Shown: positions 36,601 through 43,726 of the stretch, one piece after another
How the letters are laid out: each line of letters starts with the position of its first letter
How positions within the stretch are numbered: position 1 is the first letter of the stretch
Assembly (NCBI GenBank): GCA_913009825.1
Contig: CAJVYQ010000005.1
Location: forward strand, 1 to 64,000
Length of the DNA stretch: 64,000 nt
Direction: 5' to 3'
Source: an uncultured Deferribacteres bacterium
GTDB lineage: Bacteria; Zhuqueibacterota; JdFR-76; DREG01
Notes under the pieces: model-generated
Database searches by the model: none
Seen by the model: only the letters and a program-made list of their open reading frames with translations
What the model was told of the DNA's origin: nothing
Program-made: the position numbers and the translations under genes

Positions 36601-37670
36601 GTTACAGCCACATTTCCGACGATGGAGTCGCCATTAGCGACAACCACACCCCATATTGTGTCATCAGCCACATAAACCGTGTAATTCTGTATGATAGAAT
36701 CACCTATTGCCGCCAGGGTTATTCTTTGTGACATCGGTTCCAGATAATCTTTGCCGAAAGTTTCACTCCATAAACCGACTTCCCAATCTCCTGTATCATC
36801 GCCGGAGAATCCGATCACGTAACTGCCATCCGGTTTTACGCCGGTATCCCGATTTTTCTGCATCGCCTGATTCCAGGCCCAGGCACCCATTTCCACCGGA
36901 ACAAGGGCGCCAAATTGATCCAGTACTGTACCGGAAATATACATTTGCGGCTGTTTGAGAACAAAGTTTACCGGGCCGTGATTACCGGTTACCGAAATAG
37001 CCGTGTCCTTTTTATCAGCAATCCAGTTAACTAAAAATGATTCTTCAATTTCAACATGCCAGGGCTCTTGAAATAGTCCGGCTGTCGAATCCATATTAAT
37101 AGTATAGTTACCGGAGCTGTCCGAAAAAGCGTACCAAAAGTTGGGCATAATCTGGTCATTATTCTGAAAAGCTCCGACGGGAGCCCAGGGAACACCCGCT
37201 CCCGTTCCATCTGTAATCTGGCCGAATATGGTGTAGCGGGGATTCAGAAGCGGAAGAATGCGAAAGTCGGCACTGTCTGCAACACCATTTTCCGTTACGG
37301 TCATGATGTAATAGGCAACACCCAATCCGTTTGGTAACTGTACGCTAACCTGGCCGTTTGCAGCGCCATCCATGTCCGGCGGGCCATCATCGCCTTCTCC
37401 GCCATCTGCCTGTAAAAATTTAAATGCCGGAAAATCGATGGCGGGATCAAGAATTTTGTTTGTGTCAACATCCACCCATAACTCTACACGTGCACTGCCG
37501 GCAACGGAAAGATTGTATTGCCAGGAGATAATTTCCCCCTGCCGGGCTTGCGCCCCGGTATCCACCCCATTCACCAGTAAATTGGTCACCTGACCCACCA
37601 ACGCTGCCGGAATAAATGCGACCGCCAGCAAAAACAGAATCGGAAGCAAATGATTTTTCTTCATCGTCAC
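33651..37670 (-). CDS. Large secreted protein with three ~400-residue repeats and C-terminal sorting domain
   Basis: 1339 residues. A signal peptide (LLPILFLLAVAFIPAALVGQ) is followed by three homologous units starting near residues 30, 430 and 832. Each opens like LLVNGVDTGAQARQGEIISW, continues through GPPDMDGAANG and a VFGQITDG-type carboxypeptidase-regulatory-like domain, and ends with DTGDWEVG and GDTVTLTFS-like segments. The end is a FlgD/type-A sorting domain (LLQNYPNPFNLRIANITTVA). It is probably a surface-anchored structural or binding protein. No catalytic motif is seen. It is divergent from the PEGA lipoprotein gene across a 279-bp shared upstream region. Confidence 0.75.
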   Translation of the reverse strand: MTMKKNHLLPILFLLAVAFIPAALVGQVTNLLVNGVDTGAQARQGEIISWQYNLSVAGSARVELWVDVDTNKILDPAIDFPAFKFLQADGGEGDDGPPDMDGAANGQVSVQLPNGLGVAYYIMTVTENGVADSADFRILPLLNPRYTIFGQITDGTGAGVPWAPVGAFQNNDQIMPNFWYAFSDSSGNYTINMDSTAGLFQEPWHVEIEESFLVNWIADKKDTAISVTGNHGPVNFVLKQPQMYISGTVLDQFGALVPVEMGAWAWNQAMQKNRDTGVKPDGSYVIGFSGDDTGDWEVGLWSETFGKDYLEPMSQRITLAAIGDSIIQNYTVYVADDTIWGVVVANGDSIVGNVAVTVENQIAGRSRDTTDASGYFVIPVSSSGSVYDVHLEGDGEELFRQAGFSPVQPYPVQAAPGDTVTLTFSNEPPPGGDLTINGMRTGAQTTPGEIVNWHYSLPVSGTAHVEIWLDRDGNRIFNPQFDLQVLNFEQQDNGMGLDSLPDMDGAANGEIFTQIPHGLAPGFYFMQVFVYDSPDMADLEVLPMVNPVYSVFGQVLDGDNNRIPGAVVRMQNNDMQVLPNFWLAITDDQGNFVFHIDSSAGFTMNPWWVFVDSHEQNLFFEPPDTMLNITGDHGPIIFRQTSGKVVVYGLVADQNNAPLAGNFLVDVWNDARQIRYRQPLNPDGSFAFNFTPDDYGHWEFRVVGEEWSTYMEPPSMFVNLSAGSDSVFLNFHAFTVDGTIWGQLIAGGNPIVGDMGVIAMNDTTGRSYGRTDSVGFFTIPVSSVGGTYEIRLQPEAYDSFLQAGLYLSSQNPVTAGAGDTVSIIFSDEPVEFGNLLINGLAANVQARQGEPFTWQFNLPVGSTANMEIWVDTDTNSVLDPAIDFSLIQFTQTDGQPEGNGPPDMDGLVNGRVWVSMKNGLAPGRYFMRVFQAGLADTVDFQVLPLLNPAFSVFGRVTGENGTGVPWVLIQAEPQVPSQLPVFWQAMTDSSGNYVVDLDSSAAGVPNPWRVSIDKETAKGFIPIPRDTVFQITGNHGPVDFMLQSPRWVVTGTVVDQNGVPFRGSFNPYAWNEPLHFQREGWLADTLGTYFVGFLPRDAGCWDVGIRSDQFERQYMKPVQQEICWPANEDTLLANFVVYETDAFIYGRISADGDPIVGHRRISAENDTTGRAGAFTDASGFFAIHVSQIAGQYEVRVDGEDFDRFTQAEYNLISPQPLYAAPGDTVEIQFSKFSAVDKAQKTQPKTFSLLQNYPNPFNLRIANITTVAFQIPKAAHVTISIYNLLGQEIARLIDREMQAGQHQLQWTGRDRNGVTVGNGLYFIKMTAPNFTQLRKLMIVN

Positions 37671-37949
37671 TCTCCTTTTTTAAATATTCATAAATAGTAA
37701 CTAAGATTTATTGGAAGCATCAATCTGACCTGGTAGATTTTTTGCTCTTCAGCCCTCCATTTGTAAATTATCGGATTGTAAGCGGGAATACTTTAAAGAT
37801 AACACCGGTTTGAACCGTGAAGAATGCGCGGTTTTACCGGATTATTTTGGCCAAGCGCAAAATTTCAGTGAACTTATTTTTAACAAATTGGTTAAATAAT
37901 CAACAACCGAAAAAAATTATCACAAACAGAAAATTCCCGGGAGGAAAAA

Positions 37950-38795
37950 ATGAAAAGTGCAAAAACAGGCCTGATTATTTTTGCCGTCTTAATCCCAGTC
38001 CTGATGCTCTCCTGTTTGGGACCCAAGAAACTCACCACCGATCAAACCTTCTTAAACCTGAAACCGGTAGAACAATTGCCGGTTTACGATCTGGAAAGTA
38101 TTCCGGCCAATTTTGAAGTAACCATCGAAAATGTGGCGGATATGGGTTCCAGTTACAAAAATCACACGGCATTTTATATCAACGATTATCTGATTATGCC
38201 GGACGAAGATATTACCAACGTACAAAATGCATATCACTACAAGCTAAAATTGCAACCGGGATTCTATAATATAAAGGGAGAATATTTTGCCCTGGATGGA
38301 TTCTCAGAAAGGAAGTTTACTATCAAACCACAAACCAAAGTGATGGTTAAACCGGGGTTCATCACTAAAGTACAGTGTAAAATAGAAAAAAACTGGGACG
38401 GCACGCCATTGAACAATCCACTTCTGTTCCAGGTAAGCTATCTGCCGCTCACGCAACAAAATACCCGGCAGCCCAAAGTGGTGAAACCACAAGCGCCCAG
38501 ACAACAAAGAAGGCCGGCGCCGGTGGCTAAAATGCGTAGACAATTACCCCCAAAAAAGTTCCCCAATAAACATATGGTTGTTTTACAGATAAATACGGCT
38601 CCCACCGGCGCCGATGTGATTGTGGATGATAAATATATCGGTCAGACACCGTTACGAGTACAAATTGACCGTGACAACGACCATATTTTACAACTTTCTC
38701 TAAAAGGTTACGAAGATGTGATTAAATATTTTGACAAGACTCAATTCGGCAGGGAAAAGACAATTCATTTTCTGCAAAAGCTGAAAGCCAAATAA
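37950..38795 (+). CDS. PEGA-domain lipoprotein
   Basis: 281 residues. The N-terminus ends in LMLSC with lipobox Cys22, so it is a lipoprotein. The middle is unassigned, a Pro/Arg/Gln-rich linker follows (about 170-205), and the C-terminal PEGA domain reads LQINTAPTGADVIVDDKYIG then TPLRVQIDR. PEGA domains occur in surface and periplasmic proteins. The ribosome site is GGGAGGAAAAA before ATG. A strong bidirectional terminator follows. Confidence 0.75.
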   Translation: MKSAKTGLIIFAVLIPVLMLSCLGPKKLTTDQTFLNLKPVEQLPVYDLESIPANFEVTIENVADMGSSYKNHTAFYINDYLIMPDEDITNVQNAYHYKLKLQPGFYNIKGEYFALDGFSERKFTIKPQTKVMVKPGFITKVQCKIEKNWDGTPLNNPLLFQVSYLPLTQQNTRQPKVVKPQAPRQQRRPAPVAKMRRQLPPKKFPNKHMVVLQINTAPTGADVIVDDKYIGQTPLRVQIDRDNDHILQLSLKGYEDVIKYFDKTQFGREKTIHFLQKLKAK

Positions 38796-38936
38796 AAACA
38801 AACAGTTTGGCAAATTTTTCATTGTAAGCACAGCAAAGAATTCATCCATCTCCCGGAGAGTCTTCAATAGGCTGGGAATAACATCGTCCACATAAAACTT
38901 GTTTAATTAGTTTTTGACCGAAAACCCATAAAAACA

Positions 38937-38972
38937 AAAAAAGCCGGAATGACAAATCATTCCGGCTTTTTT
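38937..38972. terminator. Bidirectional rho-independent terminator
   Basis: AAAAAAGCCGGAATGA and TCATTCCGGCTTTTTT form a perfect 16-bp stem with a CAAA loop. It lies between the convergent PEGA lipoprotein gene (+) and the cytochrome gene (-) and serves both. Confidence 0.92.
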
Positions 38973-38988
38973 ATTTAGTGAAACAAAT

Positions 38989-39549
38989 TTACTTCTTGGG
39001 TATTTTATGCTTGATTTTCGCCCAAAATTCGGCATATTTAAATTTTTTGTAGCTAGGGCTTTCCGGATTATGACATTTTTTACAACCTTCCGGTTTCAAT
39101 TTGGTCAGTCCAACGGTTTCAGCTTTAACGGTTCCGGCATGAATCCCCTTCATTATTTTCATGCTTTTGTAAGCGGATCCGGGACCATGGCAGGTTTCAC
39201 AACCGACACCTTCGGCGGCAGCTTTAAAGCTGGCGGCAAACATGGTTTTGGGCTGGCCGGCACCGGTTAAGTGACATTTCAAACATTTTTCACTTTTTTG
39301 CGGATCGGCAATCCCTTTCTCTTTGGCAATTTTTTTGGCTTCCGGGCTTGCCAAAGCAGCATAGGCCTTGGCATGTTTCGAGACGCTCCATACTTTAAAT
39401 TGGGCCCCTTTTTTGGCAGAACTGTGGCATATTTTACATTTTTTAACGCCTACATACTTAAATTTCCCATTCGTTTTTGCGACGCCAAAATCAGATACAA
39501 CTAAAATGAACACGCCCACTGCCATCAGGATTGCGGCTAACTTTTTCAT
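38989..39549 (-). CDS. Tetraheme c-type cytochrome (cytochrome c554-like)
   Basis: 186 residues with a signal peptide (AAILMAVGVFILVVSDFGVA). Four CxxCH heme-binding motifs sit at Cys38, Cys89, Cys117 and Cys156, each with conserved spacing. VSKHAKAYAAL offers a further His ligand. The pattern fits the cytochrome c554 family of periplasmic electron carriers. Partners are unknown: no oxidoreductase is adjacent, but the ferredoxin gene lies further along the same strand. Complete. Confidence 0.9.
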   Translation of the reverse strand: MKKLAAILMAVGVFILVVSDFGVAKTNGKFKYVGVKKCKICHSSAKKGAQFKVWSVSKHAKAYAALASPEAKKIAKEKGIADPQKSEKCLKCHLTGAGQPKTMFAASFKAAAEGVGCETCHGPGSAYKSMKIMKGIHAGTVKAETVGLTKLKPEGCKKCHNPESPSYKKFKYAEFWAKIKHKIPKK

Positions 39550-39775
39550 CTCCGAACCTCCGTTTTTAGGTGAATATTTCGGGCTTATTATGGTAAATTA
39601 CAACTCCGTATCTTAAATAAGAAATATTTTACAAACATACAAGAGTAAAATCATCTTTTTCGTACTCTACCGATTAATCGCTAAAAAAGAGGCCGTGATT
39701 AATCTGTCAACAAAAAAGGGACAAACCGGTGTTTAAAATACGGCTGCCTTTTCACATCTTTATGATTTTAATCTA

Positions 39776-40078
39776 TTAAAATGTTTTATCCGGGTGTAAT
39801 TTTCTGGCTTTTTCCAAAAGCTCTTCTTCGCTTTCTTCATGATCAGGATCCGGCACGCAAGCATCCACAGGACAGACGCTGACGCACTGTTCATCATCAT
39901 AAAAACCTATACATTCAGTGCATTTATCCGGAACTATATAATAAATATCCTCCGATAAAGCAGGTTTGGTTTCGCCCATATATTCATATTCGGCGCCGCC
40001 TTCATAAATAGCAGTGTTTGGGCATTCCGGTTCGCAAGCTGCACAATTAATGCATTCTTCATTGATCATTAAAGCCAT
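39776..40078 (-). CDS. 2[4Fe-4S] ferredoxin (Allochromatium type)
   Basis: 100 residues. The first cluster motif is CINCAACEPECP (Cys9, 12, 15, 19). The second is CTECIGFYDDEQCVSVCP, with the long spacing between the second and third Cys (Cys53, 56, 65, 69) that marks the Allochromatium vinosum-type family. A charged C-terminal helix follows. It is a low-potential cytoplasmic electron carrier. It lies 54 bp upstream of the decayed disulfide-oxidoreductase gene's 3' end, and both are on the minus strand. Confidence 0.92.
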   Translation of the reverse strand: MALMINEECINCAACEPECPNTAIYEGGAEYEYMGETKPALSEDIYYIVPDKCTECIGFYDDEQCVSVCPVDACVPDPDHEESEEELLEKARKLHPDKTF

Positions 40079-40131
40079 TTTAAAACTCCTTTTTTTTAAT
40101 AAATAAAGTAAATGAAATTATTTGACGGATC

Positions 40132-41109
40132 TACTTAAGAGCATCCAATACACGCTGAACAAACATATCTTCGGGAACCGCTCCCTCAAATGAAATAGTC
40201 TCATTCACAATGGTTTTGGGCGCCCCCATAACATTTTATTTTTAGGACAGATGATGGAATTCGGAAGCCTCAACCATGTCGGCAGTGACAAATTCACTTT
40301 CCAGCCTACATTATTCACAAACTTTTGCCACAAAGAGACTAAGTCATTAATAATATTGCAATTATGGCAACCCATTAATTAAAACTCAGTTTTTTTACGT
40401 ATTTTTCTATTTAAATGCAAATTTATATAACTTTTTGTTTATTATACCTTTGTGTCTTTCCTGCCCGATGCAGACGGGGTGCCTTCGCGGCGAATGAATT
40501 TTTCAGGCTAGAGAAATTTGATGCGCCAACAACACCGCCTTCGGGCAATACGGACATCTAAGGAGTAACATCAGACCTCGTTAAATTTGATAAATATTAG
40601 GTTGAATAACCGGACAAAAATCATCATGAATTTGCACTATATATTGCGTAAGTACTTGTTTTTTAGTTTAAAGTCAAACATGCAGTGTTCAATTATTCAT
40701 GGATTTTCTCACAATTGACTGGTAAACAAGAACTTAATGAGCAATAAAACACCTGATTTAACGAGGTCTGAACATAAACCTGAATACGTATCTGTTTATC
40801 AATTTTCTGAATCGACTGTTTGCTTTGTTCTGACAAACCGGATTCTCCCCTGGATACCATAATCTTTTTCCTTCTTGACCACTGTCGCCGGGATTTTATT
40901 TGTTTTGTATTTTTCTGCTTCAGATTTGTTTACCTGAAAATTATAAGCTTGAACCTTCACTTTATCCGACAGCTCGGAGACTTCTGTCTGGTTTCCCGGC
41001 ACCACATACATTCCAGTTCCCGGCTGAAATTGATAAGGGAAACCTCCCTTTCCAACTCGTTTAAACGCTCACGTATGGGACCCTTATCGGCCTTCTGAAT
41101 AAGCGCCAT
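40132..41109 (-). pseudogene. Protein disulfide oxidoreductase (two-thioredoxin-fold PDO/glutaredoxin-like), multiply interrupted
   Basis: Begins at ATG 41109 behind CAGGAG. MALIQKADKGPIRERLNELE is followed by SRELECMWCRE, the first CxxC. A frameshift leads into SELSDKVKVQAYNFQVNKSE and IPATVVKKEKDYGI; later KIDKQIRIQVYV runs up to the family A element (40571-40771). Beyond it VTP, a one-base insertion, and CPYCPKAVLLAHQISLA give the second active site. About 195 bp of foreign AT-rich sequence follows. Then come ESEFVTADMVEASEFHHLS, two stops, and NVMGAPKTIVNETISFEGAV to the end. The order matches full-length PDO proteins, so this is one gene broken by two insertions, at least two frameshifts and stops. 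Confidence 0.82.
40571..40771. mobile_element. Short inverted-repeat element, family A copy 2 (201 bp), inside the PDO gene
   Basis: Perfect 16-bp terminal inverted repeats TCAGACCTCGTTAAAT/ATTTAACGAGGTCTGA. It is flanked by ACA on both sides. Removing the element and one ACA restores the coding sequence for IQVYVTP of the interrupted PDO gene in one frame, which proves the ends and a 3-bp target duplication. Same length as copy 1. Confidence 0.9.
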
Positions 41110-41230
41110 GTTGAAGCTCCTGTTTTATTGCGATAATTTAGTTAACTTTTTTTTGAAATGCAAGATCAAATTTTACTGTAATTGTCTGTAAGTAAATTCA
41201 ATAACGGACCGCCGGTCCGCTTCAAACGCC

Positions 41231-41434
41231 TCAGCCAAAATTTTCTGAGCAGCAACTACTTGCAGATGAACTGAAGTCGCCGGAACCGCCGCCGGACGAG
41301 GCGAAAGTGGAAAGCAATTTTATCGTGTTTTGTGAATCGCAATCCGGACAACAGACCGGGTCTGTATTGGAAAAGGAACGAAACAGCTCGAACTTCCCAC
41401 CACAATCTTTACATCGGTATTCGAATATCGGCAT
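41231..41434 (-). CDS. FmdB-family zinc-ribbon regulatory protein
   Basis: 67 residues. MPIFEYRCKDCGGKFELFRS with Cys8/Cys11 and PVCCPDCDSQ with Cys29/Cys32 make the CxxC...CxxC zinc ribbon of FmdB (Zn_ribbon_8). LLSTFASSGGG is the usual second half, with a Ser/Gly-rich tail ending in a Cys pair. FmdB was named as a regulator of formamidase/amidase genes, but the general function is unclear. Monocistronic; the 278 bp before the next gene show nothing identifiable. Confidence 0.92.
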   Translation of the reverse strand: MPIFEYRCKDCGGKFELFRSFSNTDPVCCPDCDSQNTIKLLSTFASSGGGSGDFSSSASSCCSENFG

Positions 41435-41712
41435 TTTATCTCCTGTTTCAATTATTATTTGATTCTACTTATTTTACAATTCATTCTTATTTTCTGTTTT
41501 ATTTTCAGGTTCTTCGTTTATTTTCGTATCTCCCGCCGGGAGATTACATGATCCGCCCGTTCAGGAACGAATTCCCAATTTGGGAAACACATAAAAAACC
41601 AAAAAAATATACCCACCAACCAACATGATTGCATCGAGCATTTGCATATCCTTTATTTATTTTAATACGTTTAAATTTTGATTCAACAGGCAGGAAAAGG
41701 TTACAATTCGCT

Positions 41713-42306
41713 TCAAACCCGGCAGCTCACCACCTTTTTCCGGGACAAAACCTGGTAATGAGATTCGCCGATATTATCAGCCCGGCTCACGGTAAAACCA
41801 TTTTTCGTCAGACTGGATCGAAGCTCGGTCTGCGAAATCCGGTGAAGGGCCGGCGGTCCCTTGGTTTCCTCCTTCGGCTGCCATTCCAATATCCACAAAT
41901 GACCATCGTCCCTCAAAATACGGCGGATTTCCAATAGAAATTTGTCCCGATTTTCAATCTCATGAAATACGGCGGAAAGTAAAACAAAGTCGATACTGTT
42001 CGTTTTCAGTGGAAAACGGTTTTCTTCGCACAGATGAACCTGTAAATTGGCAGGTGGTCGTCTTGCTTTTAACAAATCCAGCATTTCGGAAGATATATCC
42101 AGAGCATGAAGCATACCGTCCGGCGCTACAATTTTTGCTGCCGGAACACTAAAAAAACCATTGCCGCAACCGATATCTGCCGCAGTCATTCCCGGTTTCA
42201 GATCCATTTCTTTCAAAAGATTCTCCGGATCAAATTCACGAAAACGTTCTGCCGCCAACAGCCGGGCCGCGCCTTTTTGCGGAAATTTTTTATCACTATT
42301 AGACAA
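41713..42306 (-). CDS. Class I SAM-dependent methyltransferase
   Basis: 197 residues. The SAM-binding motif AADIGCGNGFFSVPAA lies near residue 40, then DGMLHALDISSEMLDLL (acidic loop), and the post-motif VLLSAVFHEIENRDKFLLEIRRILRDDGHL, all typical of the Methyltransf_11/25 group. The substrate is unknown. It is 15 bp downstream of the GNAT gene, and both belong to the minus-strand cluster 41.7-45.6 kb. Confidence 0.9.
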   Translation of the reverse strand: MSNSDKKFPQKGAARLLAAERFREFDPENLLKEMDLKPGMTAADIGCGNGFFSVPAAKIVAPDGMLHALDISSEMLDLLKARRPPANLQVHLCEENRFPLKTNSIDFVLLSAVFHEIENRDKFLLEIRRILRDDGHLWILEWQPKEETKGPPALHRISQTELRSSLTKNGFTVSRADNIGESHYQVLSRKKVVSCRV

Positions 42307-42321
42307 GATTATTTTTTTCCA

Positions 42322-42798
42322 TTAAATGTTCTTCCATAATCCGGCAAGATAATTTTCAAAACCGCATTTTCGCCAGAAACCAAATCCAGCCTCATTTGCA
42401 GCGGCAATATAAAGCTGAACAACGGACACCCCTTGCCCGCTGAACCAATCCTGAGTGTTTCCGGCCAATTTTTTTCCAACGCCGCTGTGCCGCATCGGTT
42501 CGATTACAATGAAATCGTTGATAAAACCGACTTTCCTCGGATAAAACCCGGGAACGTTGTTGAAAATAAAGCCGAACACATATCCGACAAAACGGTTATT
42601 CTGTTCCGCCACAAAAATTACCCCCTGTTTTTTCCTGAGATAATAAGTAAACCGGTCCAATACGCCGGGCCAATCATCGGGGAAAAATTGATAACGCGAA
42701 CCAAACTCTGCATGGTAAGACATAAATTCAAGCCAGAGCGGTTTTAACCGGGGCAGATCGGCAAGCTCTGCGCTGCGAATAGAAAGGTCTTCGCTCAT
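42322..42798 (-). CDS. GNAT-family N-acetyltransferase
   Basis: 158 residues. The acetyl-CoA-binding region is visible as GFINDFIVIEPMRHSGVGKKLAGN, with the R/Q-x-x-G-x-G/A pattern present as RHSGVGKKL. The N-terminal strand IRSAELADLPRLKPLW starts the fold. The substrate is unknown. It starts one base after the lipoprotein gene stop, so the two are cotranscribed. Confidence 0.9.
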   Translation of the reverse strand: MSEDLSIRSAELADLPRLKPLWLEFMSYHAEFGSRYQFFPDDWPGVLDRFTYYLRKKQGVIFVAEQNNRFVGYVFGFIFNNVPGFYPRKVGFINDFIVIEPMRHSGVGKKLAGNTQDWFSGQGVSVVQLYIAAANEAGFGFWRKCGFENYLAGLWKNI

Positions 42799-42799
42799 T

Positions 42800-43678
42800 T
42801 CACATCCTTTGGTCCGGTTCGGGAAGAATAGTCAATCTGCCAACCTGCCTTTTGAAAGGAATCCCCAGATAAGCAGGGCCAAATCCCTCGGCATCTTCGC
42901 CGATACTTTTCAACAATCCTTCAGGGATGCCGTATTGCCAGATCAGGATATACGGCACAATCTCGTAATCCCCGATGGGAACGATACCCGGTTTGTAAAA
43001 AATCGGTAAATCCCATTCCGATACTTCGTCTTTAACAATCACACTGCGTTCAGTCGCGCCGCTATTTTCGATAAAAAACATTTCTCCCTCGTCGTTTCGC
43101 AAGATTGCACCGGCTAATGCCTGTCCGGAAATTTTCGGGAATTTGACAATAACCGGTTCTTCCAATGCCGTCAGAGAAACGTGCACATTGACAATGCCGT
43201 TATATTTTTCCGTGATGGTGTCCGGTTCTGTCTTTGCCTTCATCTCAAGAATTTTGATCAACTTAATTTTGTGTTTCAGGCGCCCTTTTTCATCCACATC
43301 GCCTCTTGACAACAGCAAAATACCGTTGTTCACAATGACGATGGCGGATTCCCAATAGTAATTAGCTACGTAAAAATAGAGATGGTAAATTCCGCTCAAT
43401 TTTTGCGCCACCGTTTCACTACCCAACGGCAGCGCCAAAGTGAATTGGCCGTCTTTGTCGCTTCGGGTGTTCAAATCGAAACCCTCCAGCCAGATGAACA
43501 CGCTGTCCGGGGTTGACTCGTCATTCAACACAACCCGGCCGCTGATCTGTCTGATATCCGGTGCAATAATGGCATCGCCGGCAACCGGATTTTTTGTGCA
43601 GCTCATCATAGACAAAATTGAAACCGGAACAAGAAACGATAAGGGCAGGAGGAAAATTGTTTTTTGCAAACCGTTCAT
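42800..43678 (-). CDS. Predicted lipoprotein with carboxypeptidase-regulatory-like domain
   Basis: 292 residues. The N-terminal hydrophobic stretch ends in SILSMMSC, with Cys27 as the lipid-attachment candidate. The next part, ISGRVVLNDESTPDSVFIWL and NTRSDKDGQFTLALP, looks like a carboxypeptidase-regulatory/SdrD-like beta domain. The remainder is unassigned beta-rich sequence. It lies 48 bp after the M14-like gene and one base before the GNAT gene. Confidence 0.6.
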   Translation of the reverse strand: MNGLQKTIFLLPLSFLVPVSILSMMSCTKNPVAGDAIIAPDIRQISGRVVLNDESTPDSVFIWLEGFDLNTRSDKDGQFTLALPLGSETVAQKLSGIYHLYFYVANYYWESAIVIVNNGILLLSRGDVDEKGRLKHKIKLIKILEMKAKTEPDTITEKYNGIVNVHVSLTALEEPVIVKFPKISGQALAGAILRNDEGEMFFIENSGATERSVIVKDEVSEWDLPIFYKPGIVPIGDYEIVPYILIWQYGIPEGLLKSIGEDAEGFGPAYLGIPFKRQVGRLTILPEPDQRM

Positions 43679-43726
43679 TTCTTTTTTCCATAAGCCAAAA
43701 CTTCCGGCTTGTTCATCAACAAAAAC

